From assembly GCF_019012925.1 (NCBI RefSeq), contig NZ_JAGIRL010000054.1, forward strand, positions 1-62,036: a DNA stretch of 62,036 nt. Direction: 5' to 3'. How positions within the stretch are numbered: the stretch's first letter is position 1; every line of letters begins with the position of its first letter. Position numbers and translations under genes: made by a program. Shown in pieces: positions 55,586 through 62,036 of this stretch. The notes under the pieces are model-generated. The model had not been told where the DNA came from, did no database searches, and was given only the letters and a program-made list of their open reading frames with translations. This stretch comes from Fusobacterium sp. Its GTDB lineage: Bacteria > Fusobacteriota > Fusobacteriia > Fusobacteriales > Fusobacteriaceae.

Positions 55586-56563
55586 CTATATTTTTTCTAA
55601 ATCTGGAAGCTTTTCTAAAACTCTTTTTTCTAATACTGACTTAGCATTTATATATACTTCTGTTACTCTTGTATCTGCGTGTCCTAAAAAATCTCTAATT
55701 TCTAAAATGTCAGCTCCATTTAAAGAAAGTTCAGTCGCTACTGCGTGACGAACATTGTGAGGGCTAATATCCTTACCTATCAATTTACCAAAATTTTGAA
55801 TTATATCATATAGGGTTCTGTAAGCTAATTTTGTATTTTTCTCAGCAGAACTATTGAATATAAAAATATCTTCAATCTCTTCATTACTGATGTTATATAT
55901 CTGTTGCTTATATTGTTTATATTCTAAAAGTTTTTCAACTAGAGTTGGATAAATAGATTTATACTGTTCTTTTCCACTTTTTGTTTGTTCTAGTTTTATA
56001 AAGTAATTTCCTTCTCTGTTTAGTAGATGTTTAAATTTTAAATTAATAAGTTCAGAACTTCTCATACCTGTATAAAAAAGAGTGTATAATATAGTTAGGT
56101 TTCTATACTCCTTTTCTCCTTTTATAGTATATTGTCCTATAATTTTTTTTATGTCTTCAGCAGAAAGTTTTAATACGTTATCTATATTTCTAGAAACTTT
56201 GAACAACTCCACATACTTAAATGGATTATTGTAACCATTTTTTTCTAGCTCTTTGTATAGGGATTTCAAGGCAGATATAATTTTATTAATAGATGTTTTT
56301 TTCATCTTTCTATCCTCAATTAGATGAGTAAGATAATCTTCTACATCTTGTTTTTCAATCTCCTTCATTAGGTCTATCAGTTCATCAGCTCTTATATTTT
56401 CCCCTTCATAAATATATTCTAAAAAATCTTTTAAATAAAAAAGATAATCTTTTATAGTTTTTTCAGAACGATAAATTTCAAAAATACTTTTTCTATTCTC
56501 TTTTTCTCTTTTTTTTCTTCTTGGAGTATCTAATCTAGTTTCTCCTCTTTTAATGATATCCAT
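55586..56563 (-). CDS. Xer-like tyrosine recombinase
   Basis: A 325-residue site-specific recombinase. The core SAM-like arm domain (about 28-110) precedes a catalytic domain with Arg168 (GMRSSE), Lys195 (TKSGK), His269 and Arg272 (HNVRH), His295 (GHADTR) and Tyr304 (VYINAK): a full catalytic set. Its length matches XerC/XerD or a small integrase. The N-terminal 25 residues are very basic. It could resolve chromosome dimers at a nearby dif or be a stranded integrase. Confidence 0.92.
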   Translation of the reverse strand: MDIIKRGETRLDTPRRKKREKENRKSIFEIYRSEKTIKDYLFYLKDFLEYIYEGENIRADELIDLMKEIEKQDVEDYLTHLIEDRKMKKTSINKIISALKSLYKELEKNGYNNPFKYVELFKVSRNIDNVLKLSAEDIKKIIGQYTIKGEKEYRNLTILYTLFYTGMRSSELINLKFKHLLNREGNYFIKLEQTKSGKEQYKSIYPTLVEKLLEYKQYKQQIYNISNEEIEDIFIFNSSAEKNTKLAYRTLYDIIQNFGKLIGKDISPHNVRHAVATELSLNGADILEIRDFLGHADTRVTEVYINAKSVLEKRVLEKLPDLEKI

Positions 56564-56668
56564 TTTTTCTCCTAAAAGTCCTAATATATTTTTTATAAAA
56601 TACTATCAAATAACAAAAGAAATTAAACTTTCTGATATAAACTATGGCTCAATTTTATAAAAAATAAG

Positions 56669-57352
56669 TTATTTTAAAATTTCTTCAATAGAAATCTCTT
56701 TTACCTCACCTAGCTCCATACCTTCTAATTTTAAATTTCCAAAACTTAATCTTTTTAGATAAATAACTTTATTATCTACAGCTTCTAACATTTTTTTTAC
56801 TTGATGAAACTTCCCTTCTGAAATTGTTAGTTCAATCTCTTTGTCAGAGATGATTTTAGCTTGGGCAGGTTTAGTAATATATCCTCCAATATCAACTCCT
56901 GATTCCAATTTTTTTATATCTTCTTGATTTATTATATTTTCTAGTTTTGCATAATAAGTTTTATCTACATGTTTTTTTGGAGAAAGTAGAGAGTGAGATA
57001 ATTTTCCATCATTGGTAAAAAGTAGTAATCCTTCTGTATCTTTATCCAATCTTCCTACAGGAGCTAGATCTTTTTTTATTACCCACTCAGGTAGTAACTC
57101 CATAACTGTTTTCTCTTTTGGATCTTCAGTTGCTGTTATATATCCAGCTCTTTTATACATTATATAATATCTAAACTCTTTGTACTCTAATATTCTTGAA
57201 TCTAACTCTACTTTATCTATACTCTCTTTTATATTACTTTGTGGATTTTTAACTATAATTCCATTAACTTTAACTCTATTACTGTCTAGGATTTTTTTAA
57301 CTTCTCTTCTACTTCCAATTCCACACTCTGTTAAAAATTTATCTAATCTCAT
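56669..57352 (-). CDS. RsuA/RluB/RluE-type rRNA pseudouridine synthase
   Basis: A 227-residue enzyme: S4 RNA-binding domain (about 1-60), then catalytic domain with GRLDKDTEGLLLFT holding the catalytic aspartate. It isomerises a uridine in rRNA. The ATG at 57352 is behind GGAGGT; a longer frame from TTG would overlap the ribosome site. Divergent promoter pair with the following gene. Confidence 0.92.
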   Translation of the reverse strand: MRLDKFLTECGIGSRREVKKILDSNRVKVNGIIVKNPQSNIKESIDKVELDSRILEYKEFRYYIMYKRAGYITATEDPKEKTVMELLPEWVIKKDLAPVGRLDKDTEGLLLFTNDGKLSHSLLSPKKHVDKTYYAKLENIINQEDIKKLESGVDIGGYITKPAQAKIISDKEIELTISEGKFHQVKKMLEAVDNKVIYLKRLSFGNLKLEGMELGEVKEISIEEILK

Positions 57353-57381
57353 TATTACCTCCAATATATGTTACTACATCT

Positions 57382-57410
57382 ATACTATCATATATTTAGA
57401 TAAGTTTCAA
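57382..57410 (-). promoter_or_regulatory. Promoter of the pseudouridine synthase gene
   Basis: Minus-strand TTGAAA and TAGTAT with a 17-base spacer, adjoining the divergent promoter at 57412. Confidence 0.7.
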
Positions 57411-57411
57411 A

Positions 57412-57440
57412 TTTACTTTTAATATAGTAAATGTTATAAT
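57412..57440 (+). promoter_or_regulatory. Promoter of the 182-residue unknown gene
   Basis: TTTACT and TATAAT with a 17-base spacer, about 31 bases before the ATG. Its -35 begins two bases from the divergent -35. Confidence 0.75.
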
Positions 57441-57470
57441 AGATTAATAACATAACAAAGGAGCAGTATT

Positions 57471-58019
57471 ATGGTAGATTTTAAAAAAATAGATAGTATG
57501 ATTGAAACAATTGAACAGGGAGTTATTCCTGATGGATATACAAATAATGAGTTTTTTATGGAGTTTTTTGATACTGTAAATCTAATTCCACTTTCTAAAT
57601 ATCTTAGAAGCAAGGGAAAGGATAGTAAGCTTCCTAAAATAATGAATGCCAAAAAAGCAGGAGAGGTACTTCTTTTAACCTATAGAGATGATGAGGTAAA
57701 AACATATTTAAAAAGAAAGGGCTATACTGAAATACCTCAGTTGGATTATAGATCTATAATGTTATTAAGAAAGATAGATTTATATGGAAATTGGAATAAA
57801 GTTATCTCATTTTTAGAAGGGAAAGGTAGTGTAGGGGAGATAAATCAATCAACTAGGAAACTGCTTTTACCTCAAGAGGTAGAGCTGTTGGAACTACATA
57901 TAAAAACACTTTTATCTATTGAGGAAAAGGAACTGAATTGGCTATTGAGCAAGATAAAGAAGATAGAAGAAAGCAAAGAGTTGAAAAGAGCAATAAAAAA
58001 ATTGATAGGTAATATATAA
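57471..58019 (+). CDS. Conserved-looking protein of unknown function
   Basis: A 182-residue soluble protein I do not recognise. The N-terminal half is mixed (DGYTNNEFFMEFFDTVNLIPLS), the C-terminal third helical and basic. No motif, signal or membrane segment. A strong promoter, AAGGAG site and terminator show a real single-gene unit. Function unknown. Confidence 0.75.
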   Translation: MVDFKKIDSMIETIEQGVIPDGYTNNEFFMEFFDTVNLIPLSKYLRSKGKDSKLPKIMNAKKAGEVLLLTYRDDEVKTYLKRKGYTEIPQLDYRSIMLLRKIDLYGNWNKVISFLEGKGSVGEINQSTRKLLLPQEVELLELHIKTLLSIEEKELNWLLSKIKKIEESKELKRAIKKLIGNI

Positions 58020-58392
58020 AAAAGCGATGTCAAAAGGCATCGCTTTTATAATGGGATAATATATCAGCTAGGTAGCTTTTCAAAGAACAAACTTATCTTA
58101 TCCTACTATTGTCCTAGATTTTATAAAATCTTAACACTATATTCTATTCTTAAAACTTGACTCTAAACTCTAAAAACTAAATTCTAAAGACTAAAAGCTA
58201 AAAACTAAAGACTTAATCTCTTTGGATTTACTATTATATTTACAGATTTTATCCTTCTTTTTCTTTACTCTTCTCAATAAAAATGTTTTTAGTTGTAAAT
58301 TTTTTTTATTTTTATAATTCAGATAACAAATTTACAAAATCTTTCTGAATAGGTTGTTTTAGAAATATTCGATATATTATCCCAATTTTAAA
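58020..58392. other. Low-complexity intergenic region with CTAAA repeats
   Basis: After the terminator this 373-base stretch has no coding frame. Bases about 58155-58215 are a degenerate repeat of CTAAA with variable spacers (ACTCTAAACTCTAAAAACTAAA). No RNA gene or promoter pair stands out. Confidence 0.6.
58021..58049 (+). terminator. Terminator of the unknown gene
   Basis: Stem AAAGCGATG/CATCGCTTT with an 8-base loop and TTTT, immediately after the stop. Confidence 0.88.
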
Positions 58393-59016
58393 CTATATTA
58401 ACTCTATCTCAAGAGTATTTTGAACATTTAAAATATTGATTAAAGTATTGATTTTTTGATCAAACTCATCTTTGAACTCTTTCTCTTTTTCAAGTTCTTT
58501 TTTTAGATCAAAAATCTCTTCAATAACAGGAGTATATGATTTTCTTCTCTCTTCTAATTTCTCAGAGATTGCTATATTTCCAATTGATTTATTAGAACCA
58601 TATAACATTTTTTCAAATTCTTTAACCTCGTTTTCTTGCACCAATTTTAATTCTGCTTCTTTTGAGATCATATTATTAATATTCTCTTCTAAGATATCAA
58701 TAATAATATTCTCATTGTTTTTTAATCTTTCTAAAGCTTCTGCAATAGTGATTTTCATCTCTCCAATTTCAATGAAAGTACAAGCATTAAATTGTAAGAT
58801 AGCTTGTCTTATCTTATTTCTATTAGCAACAAGTTGCTTATAACTTTGATAAAGTGCATTTGTTTCCTCTAAATATTTTTTAGCTTTTTCTTTATCATAT
58901 CTAATATTAGTATCAGCATAAAAAAGATCTGTATTCTCTAATTCAAACTCTTTTTTAGCTATCTTTTTATTGTATAATTTAACTTCTCCTAACCATTCCA
59001 TAACAGTTTTTTTCAT
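58393..59016 (-). CDS. Helical protein resembling the DIP1984 family
   Basis: A 207-residue mostly helical, coiled-coil protein. Residues about 60-95 (LVANRNKIRQAILQFNACTF followed by MKITIAEALERLKN) recall the DIP1984/septicolysin-like family; the match is from memory only. ATG at 59016 is behind GAGGTGAT; an upstream GTG overlaps that site. Divergent from the HTH gene across 118 bases of shared control region. Confidence 0.68.
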   Translation of the reverse strand: MKKTVMEWLGEVKLYNKKIAKKEFELENTDLFYADTNIRYDKEKAKKYLEETNALYQSYKQLVANRNKIRQAILQFNACTFIEIGEMKITIAEALERLKNNENIIIDILEENINNMISKEAELKLVQENEVKEFEKMLYGSNKSIGNIAISEKLEERRKSYTPVIEEIFDLKKELEKEKEFKDEFDQKINTLINILNVQNTLEIELI

Positions 59017-59098
59017 TACTATCACCTCACATTTATTTTCAAATATAATATAACATATTTTTGTAAAAATGTAAAGTAAAATGTAAAAAAATATAAAA

Positions 59099-59127
59099 TT
59101 GATTTTTTTTGTAAAAAATGATACTAT
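59099..59127 (+). promoter_or_regulatory. Promoter of the HTH gene, implying a leaderless transcript
   Basis: TTGATT (59099-59104) and TACTAT (59122-59127) with a 17-base spacer. The ATG starts eight bases after the -10 hexamer, so the expected transcription start lies at or one base before it. Confidence 0.6.
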
Positions 59128-59134
59128 TTATATT

Positions 59135-59836
59135 ATGGAGATAAAGAATTTTTTAAAAAAATATAAAATAACCTTAAAAGAATTAGCCGATATTTTAGAG
59201 ATATCTAGACCTACTCTCAATACATACATATATCAATATGAACAAGAAGAGGAGATACAAAATAAATTATATCAAAATATATTCAAAAGTATCTTTACAA
59301 AGGAGTGGGGAGATAAAGTTGAGATATTTGAAGAGATTAACCATTTAAAGAGAAATAAAAACAATGAAAATGTGGATTATCTAAGTGAAAACCTAGAACT
59401 TATAAATTCCATAAAAGAAAAAATGTATAGTGATATGAAGGGAGCAAAGGAGGTTTTACCACTATATAAATTTATTAATAGTGTCTTATATAACTATAAT
59501 GGAGATGATGGATTGACTGGTTATATAGACTATAACCTTTATTTAAATGGATTAAAAGAGTTAAAAAATATCTCAGAAGAAGAGAAAATACTCATATCAA
59601 ATATCTACCCTATAATGAAAAATTTTGTCAAAGATAAGCTTATATTTGATGAAGAGGGTTATAAATTATTTTGTCAAAGAGTAGAAGAGATAAAAAAAAT
59701 GAGGATAGAAGAGACAGAAAGAATAGAGAAGGAGTTTCAAGAGAGAATAAGAAGGGAGTTAGAACTTAAATTCAATATTGGAAAAACAATAGAGGAGAAA
59801 AAAATTTTGGAACTTTTGGAAAAAATTAAATTTTAA
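59135..59836 (+). CDS. HTH-containing protein of unknown function
   Basis: A 233-residue protein starting MEIKNFLKKYK. The N-terminal helix-turn-helix (about residues 12-32; TLKELADILEISRPTL) resembles Xre-type DNA-binding regions; the rest is helical and charged with a long C-terminal coiled coil. No Shine-Dalgarno site precedes the ATG, unlike nearly all neighbours. The start is inferred from the promoter. Role probably regulatory. Confidence 0.7.
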   Translation: MEIKNFLKKYKITLKELADILEISRPTLNTYIYQYEQEEEIQNKLYQNIFKSIFTKEWGDKVEIFEEINHLKRNKNNENVDYLSENLELINSIKEKMYSDMKGAKEVLPLYKFINSVLYNYNGDDGLTGYIDYNLYLNGLKELKNISEEEKILISNIYPIMKNFVKDKLIFDEEGYKLFCQRVEEIKKMRIEETERIEKEFQERIRRELELKFNIGKTIEEKKILELLEKIKF

Positions 59837-59843
59837 AATATAT

Positions 59844-59884
59844 AAAAAAAGAAGTTGATTAGCTATATAACCAACTTCTTTTTA
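59844..59884. terminator. Bidirectional terminator between HTH gene and nfo
   Basis: Stem AAAGAAGTTG/CAACTTCTTT with a 14-base loop, A run left and T run right; serves both convergent genes. Confidence 0.9.
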
Positions 59885-59891
59885 TAATTAA

Positions 59892-60758
59892 TTATTTAAT
59901 AAGACTATATAGGTATTTAATCTCCTCTTCCCAAATAGTATCATCAATAGTTTCTAATATTATTGGAATATTATCAAATCTAGGATCATTCATAAATCTA
60001 ATAAAAAATTCCTCTCCTAAAAATCCCTTTCCAATACTATCATGTCTATCCTTTTTACTTCCTGTATCAAACTTAGAATCATTTAAATGAATTCCTTTAA
60101 GATATTTAAAGCCTACACACTTTTCAAACTCTTCCATAGTCTTTTCATAACCAGCAAGATCTTTTAATTCATATCCTCCAGCTAAAGTATGGCAAGTATC
60201 TAAACAAACACCTATTCTACTTTTATCATCTATTTTTTCTATAATTTTACCAAGATGAGAAAAATCATATCCCATATTTGATCCTTGTCCAGCTGTATTT
60301 TCCAATACAACAGTAACATTTTTAGTAACAGCCAAAGCTTTATTAATAGAATCAGCTATATTATCAATACACTTTTCTTCACTGATTTCATTTAAATGAC
60401 TTCCAGGGTGAGTGTTTAAGTATTTTAAACCAAGCTGTTCACATCTTTTGATCTCATCTATAAAAGCATTTAAAGATTTTTCTCTCTTCTCCATATCCTC
60501 TGCTCCTAAATTGATTAAATAACTATCATGTGGTAGGATATATTCTGGAGAATATCCATATTTTAGTAAATTATTCTTAAATTCATTTATATCATCTTCA
60601 CTAAGAGGTTTAGCTTCCCAACGTCTTTGATTTTTAGTAAATAAAGCAAAAGCTCTAGCTCCAATTTTATTAGCATTGATCGGAGCATTAAATACTCCAC
60701 CTGTTGTAGATACGTGAGGTCCGATCCACTTGTTTTTTATTTTATCTTCTCTTGTCAT
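59892..60758 (-). CDS. nfo: Deoxyribonuclease IV (AP endonuclease)
   Basis: A 288-residue TIM-barrel metalloenzyme that cuts at abasic sites in DNA. GPHVSTTGG at the N-terminus, LNTHPGSH, LENTAGQG, CLDTCHTLAGGY and LNDSKFDTGSKKDRHDSIG hold the zinc ligands. AAAGGAGTG lies before the ATG. Not functionally linked to the phage genes to the right. Confidence 0.96.
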   Translation of the reverse strand: MTREDKIKNKWIGPHVSTTGGVFNAPINANKIGARAFALFTKNQRRWEAKPLSEDDINEFKNNLLKYGYSPEYILPHDSYLINLGAEDMEKREKSLNAFIDEIKRCEQLGLKYLNTHPGSHLNEISEEKCIDNIADSINKALAVTKNVTVVLENTAGQGSNMGYDFSHLGKIIEKIDDKSRIGVCLDTCHTLAGGYELKDLAGYEKTMEEFEKCVGFKYLKGIHLNDSKFDTGSKKDRHDSIGKGFLGEEFFIRFMNDPRFDNIPIILETIDDTIWEEEIKYLYSLIK

Positions 60759-60830
60759 TAATAAATCACTCCTTTATATTATACTAATTATATCATAAAT
60801 TGGAGTAGAGAGGAATAGGTAACTTATTTT

Positions 60831-60861
60831 AAAATAGAGGAAATTTAACTTCCTCTATTTT
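60831..60861 (-). terminator. Probable terminator of the lysis cassette
   Basis: Minus-strand stem AAAATAGAGGAA/TTCCTCTATTTT; the holin stop codon lies in the hairpin loop. Only a short T tract follows. Confidence 0.55.
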
Positions 60862-61291
60862 TACTATCTCTATATTGTTCAAGCATATTCTTTAACTTTT
60901 CAGGGATAGGAACTCCACAAATACTTGCATTTTCCAAAATAGAAAGCCCCTCATTACTTAGTAAAATTCCTATTGTTAAGCTCTTAATGGCAAACTTTCC
61001 CTCAAATAATAAATCTATCTGATATGCTAATACAACTACTCCAATCATAACCATTTTTTTTAGTAAACCTTTAAATCCAGCCTTACTATTTACCTTTTCA
61101 ATTATGAAAGCTTTTGCTACTCCTGTTATATAATCAACAGTCATTAAAACTACTAAACAACTCATCATTTTATCTTCTCCACCTGTTAGTAGGAAAATAA
61201 AAGAAATGATAGCTCCAATACCCAATACTATCTTATTGATAAGGAGTGTTCCTACATCAATAAATAATTCTATTACTTCTGTTAATGTCAT
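60845..61291 (-). CDS. Phage-type holin (TcdE/phage_holin_4 family)
   Basis: A 148-residue membrane protein with helices about 22-40, 45-58 and 80-95. The motif MTVDYITGVAKA near 50-61 followed by SKAGFKGLLKKM is the signature of the toxin-secretion/phage-lysis holin family. It makes pores that let the endolysin reach the wall. Starts behind GGAGG. Last of a three-gene lysis unit. Confidence 0.9.
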   Translation of the reverse strand: MTLTEVIELFIDVGTLLINKIVLGIGAIISFIFLLTGGEDKMMSCLVVLMTVDYITGVAKAFIIEKVNSKAGFKGLLKKMVMIGVVVLAYQIDLLFEGKFAIKSLTIGILLSNEGLSILENASICGVPIPEKLKNMLEQYRDSKNRGS

Positions 61292-61306
61292 TATGTAATC
61301 CTCCCT

Positions 61307-61558
61307 TTAGTTTGTGAATAGATAATTTATCATTCTTTCAAAAATATTAAACCACCACTCCGTTATAGAAAGCTTTGGAAATATTGAAGCTAGCACACAC
61401 ATTAAGAATACTCCTAACATAATAATTGCAATAACTTTATTGAATAGATCTAACTTTTTAACTTCTATATCTTGTTGTTTTTCTCCATTTTTAGATTTTT
61501 TAGAAAATAAGTCAATCAATTTATTTGTTACACCTCCAATAATAGCTACTATATTCAT
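61307..61558 (-). CDS. Small membrane protein between endolysin and holin
   Basis: An 83-residue protein with one clear membrane helix (about 41-61) and a basic, Lys-rich segment before it. ATG 61558 is behind AGGGGTGAG. Position between endolysin and holin suggests a second holin, antiholin or accessory protein; not otherwise recognised. Starts three bases before the endolysin stop region. Confidence 0.72.
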   Translation of the reverse strand: MNIVAIIGGVTNKLIDLFSKKSKNGEKQQDIEVKKLDLFNKVIAIIMLGVFLMCVLASIFPKLSITEWWFNIFERMINYLFTN

Positions 61559-61569
61559 ATTTCTCACCC

Positions 61570-61983
61570 CTATTTTAATATCAATTGAAAATGAGGATAA
61601 TCACTGAAATTTTTCCAATCTCCTCCCCATTCTATATTATATTGTTTCATCAATTCTCTAGCTGAATCAGCTACTTCTTTAAATATTCTTTTATCCCAGT
61701 TGGCTTTATTATTAATTATGACAGCTATATCAAAAGCATATCCTAATCCATCAGTTTTTACTTGATGCTTAGATTTAATTTTATAACCATCACATTTAGT
61801 TATAATTTTCCCTGGAATAGTTCTTCCTTGTTGATATAATTTATTTTGTTCTTCTGCTGTTCTAATTCCACAAGTTATAGAAATATCGTGAGGAGTTACT
61901 TTTATTAACTCCATAGCAAACTCTTTTAACTTGGGATGTAACCCCTCTAATCTTTTTAAACTTCTTTGACTGTATTTATACAT
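61570..61983 (-). CDS. M15-family peptidoglycan endopeptidase (phage endolysin)
   Basis: A 137-residue single-domain peptidase. Zinc ligands lie in SKHQ...GYAFD (the S-x-H...A-x-D pattern) and in the C-terminal PHFQL; GGDWKNFSDYPH is typical of M15C L-alanyl-D-glutamate peptidases such as phage T5 endolysin. No signal peptide, so it needs the holin. ATG 61983 is behind AAGGAGTG. Upstream the window ends, so tail or prophage genes may follow. Confidence 0.92.
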   Translation of the reverse strand: MYKYSQRSLKRLEGLHPKLKEFAMELIKVTPHDISITCGIRTAEEQNKLYQQGRTIPGKIITKCDGYKIKSKHQVKTDGLGYAFDIAVIINNKANWDKRIFKEVADSARELMKQYNIEWGGDWKNFSDYPHFQLILK

Positions 61984-62036
61984 AATATTCACTCCTTTTT
62001 TGTTTTAAAATGTTTGTAATTAAAAAATTTCTGTCC

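Noticed and set aside
55586..56563. Integrase of the prophage suggested by the lysis genes
   Set aside because: Housekeeping genes (pseudouridine synthase, nfo) lie between them and no excision or attachment signals link the two; possible but unsupported.
1..62036. tRNA genes or CRISPR arrays in intergenic regions
   Set aside because: No TTCGA-type T-loop with matching stems and no regularly spaced direct repeats were seen in any gap.

Overview
The window is a low-GC, densely packed bacterial chromosome segment. Strong AGGAGG-type ribosome sites precede most genes, AGA and TTA codons are frequent, and protein style, gene content and cell-envelope signals (Sec signal peptides, lipoproteins) all point to the Fusobacteriaceae (Fusobacterium or Cetobacterium). 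Species cannot be fixed from sequence reading alone. No rRNA, tRNA, CRISPR array or insertion sequence was recognised.

Layout. 0-2 kb (minus strand): a flavodoxin and a radical SAM enzyme resembling the fusobacterial anaerobic heme-degradation pair HmuF/HmuW. 2.2-8.1 kb: a large TPR protein, then a five-gene run of three small DUF2004/DUF4261/DMP19-type proteins, NfeD and an SPFH/stomatin protein. 8.1-17.3 kb: a PatB-like C-S lyase, a sirtuin, a META lipoprotein, an HD hydrolase, a coiled-coil protein, CoaBC, an unusual AbrB-ParA fusion with a DUF3102/ParB-like partner, and a fused NfnAB-type flavoprotein. 17.3-22.2 kb: a TPP riboswitch driving thiC-thiS-thiG-thiH-thiF-thiE. 22.3-28.4 kb: a Bax-like glucosaminidase, holA, a double ABC permease, a Gfo/Idh oxidoreductase and a compact UvrD-like helicase. 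28.5-45.3 kb: a cobalamin riboswitch followed by an operon of thirteen anaerobic corrin genes (cbiP-cbiB-cobD-cbiA-cbiC-cbiD-cbiE-cbiT-cbiL-cbiF-cbiG-cbiH-cbiJ) ending in a Nik/Opp-type metal or peptide ABC importer, probably for cobalt. 45.3-55.3 kb: a dicarboxylate/amino-acid symporter, an aminotransferase, a polar amino-acid ABC importer behind a probable attenuation leader with a 30-codon peptide, a ComB-family phosphatase, a YhcC-type radical SAM protein, and a murR-nagB-nagA amino-sugar operon. 55.3-62 kb: mixed but mainly minus strand, with a Xer-like tyrosine recombinase beside a perfect palindrome, an RsuA/RluB-type pseudouridine synthase, two unknown genes, a possibly leaderless HTH gene, nfo, and at the right edge a phage-type lysis cassette (endolysin, small membrane protein, holin).

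How the genes work together. Two vitamin operons are each placed under their own product-sensing riboswitch with an intrinsic terminator. The thiamine set makes HMP-P and thiazole-P and joins them, but lacks thiD here. The cobalamin set covers most of the path from cobalt-precorrin-2 to adenosylcobinamide-phosphate level but lacks the chelatase, adenosyltransferase and nucleotide-loop genes in this window. The nag genes salvage amino sugars. Start codons were re-chosen in several genes where the Shine-Dalgarno position decides (flavodoxin, Bax-like, cbiE, cbiH, symporter, amino-acid binding protein, pseudouridine synthase, lysis genes). The candidates most worth a second look are the AbrB-ParA/DUF3102 pair, the attenuation leader at 48.1 kb, the dif-like palindrome at 55.4 kb, the small-protein/SPFH operon and the metal importer inside the B12 operon.
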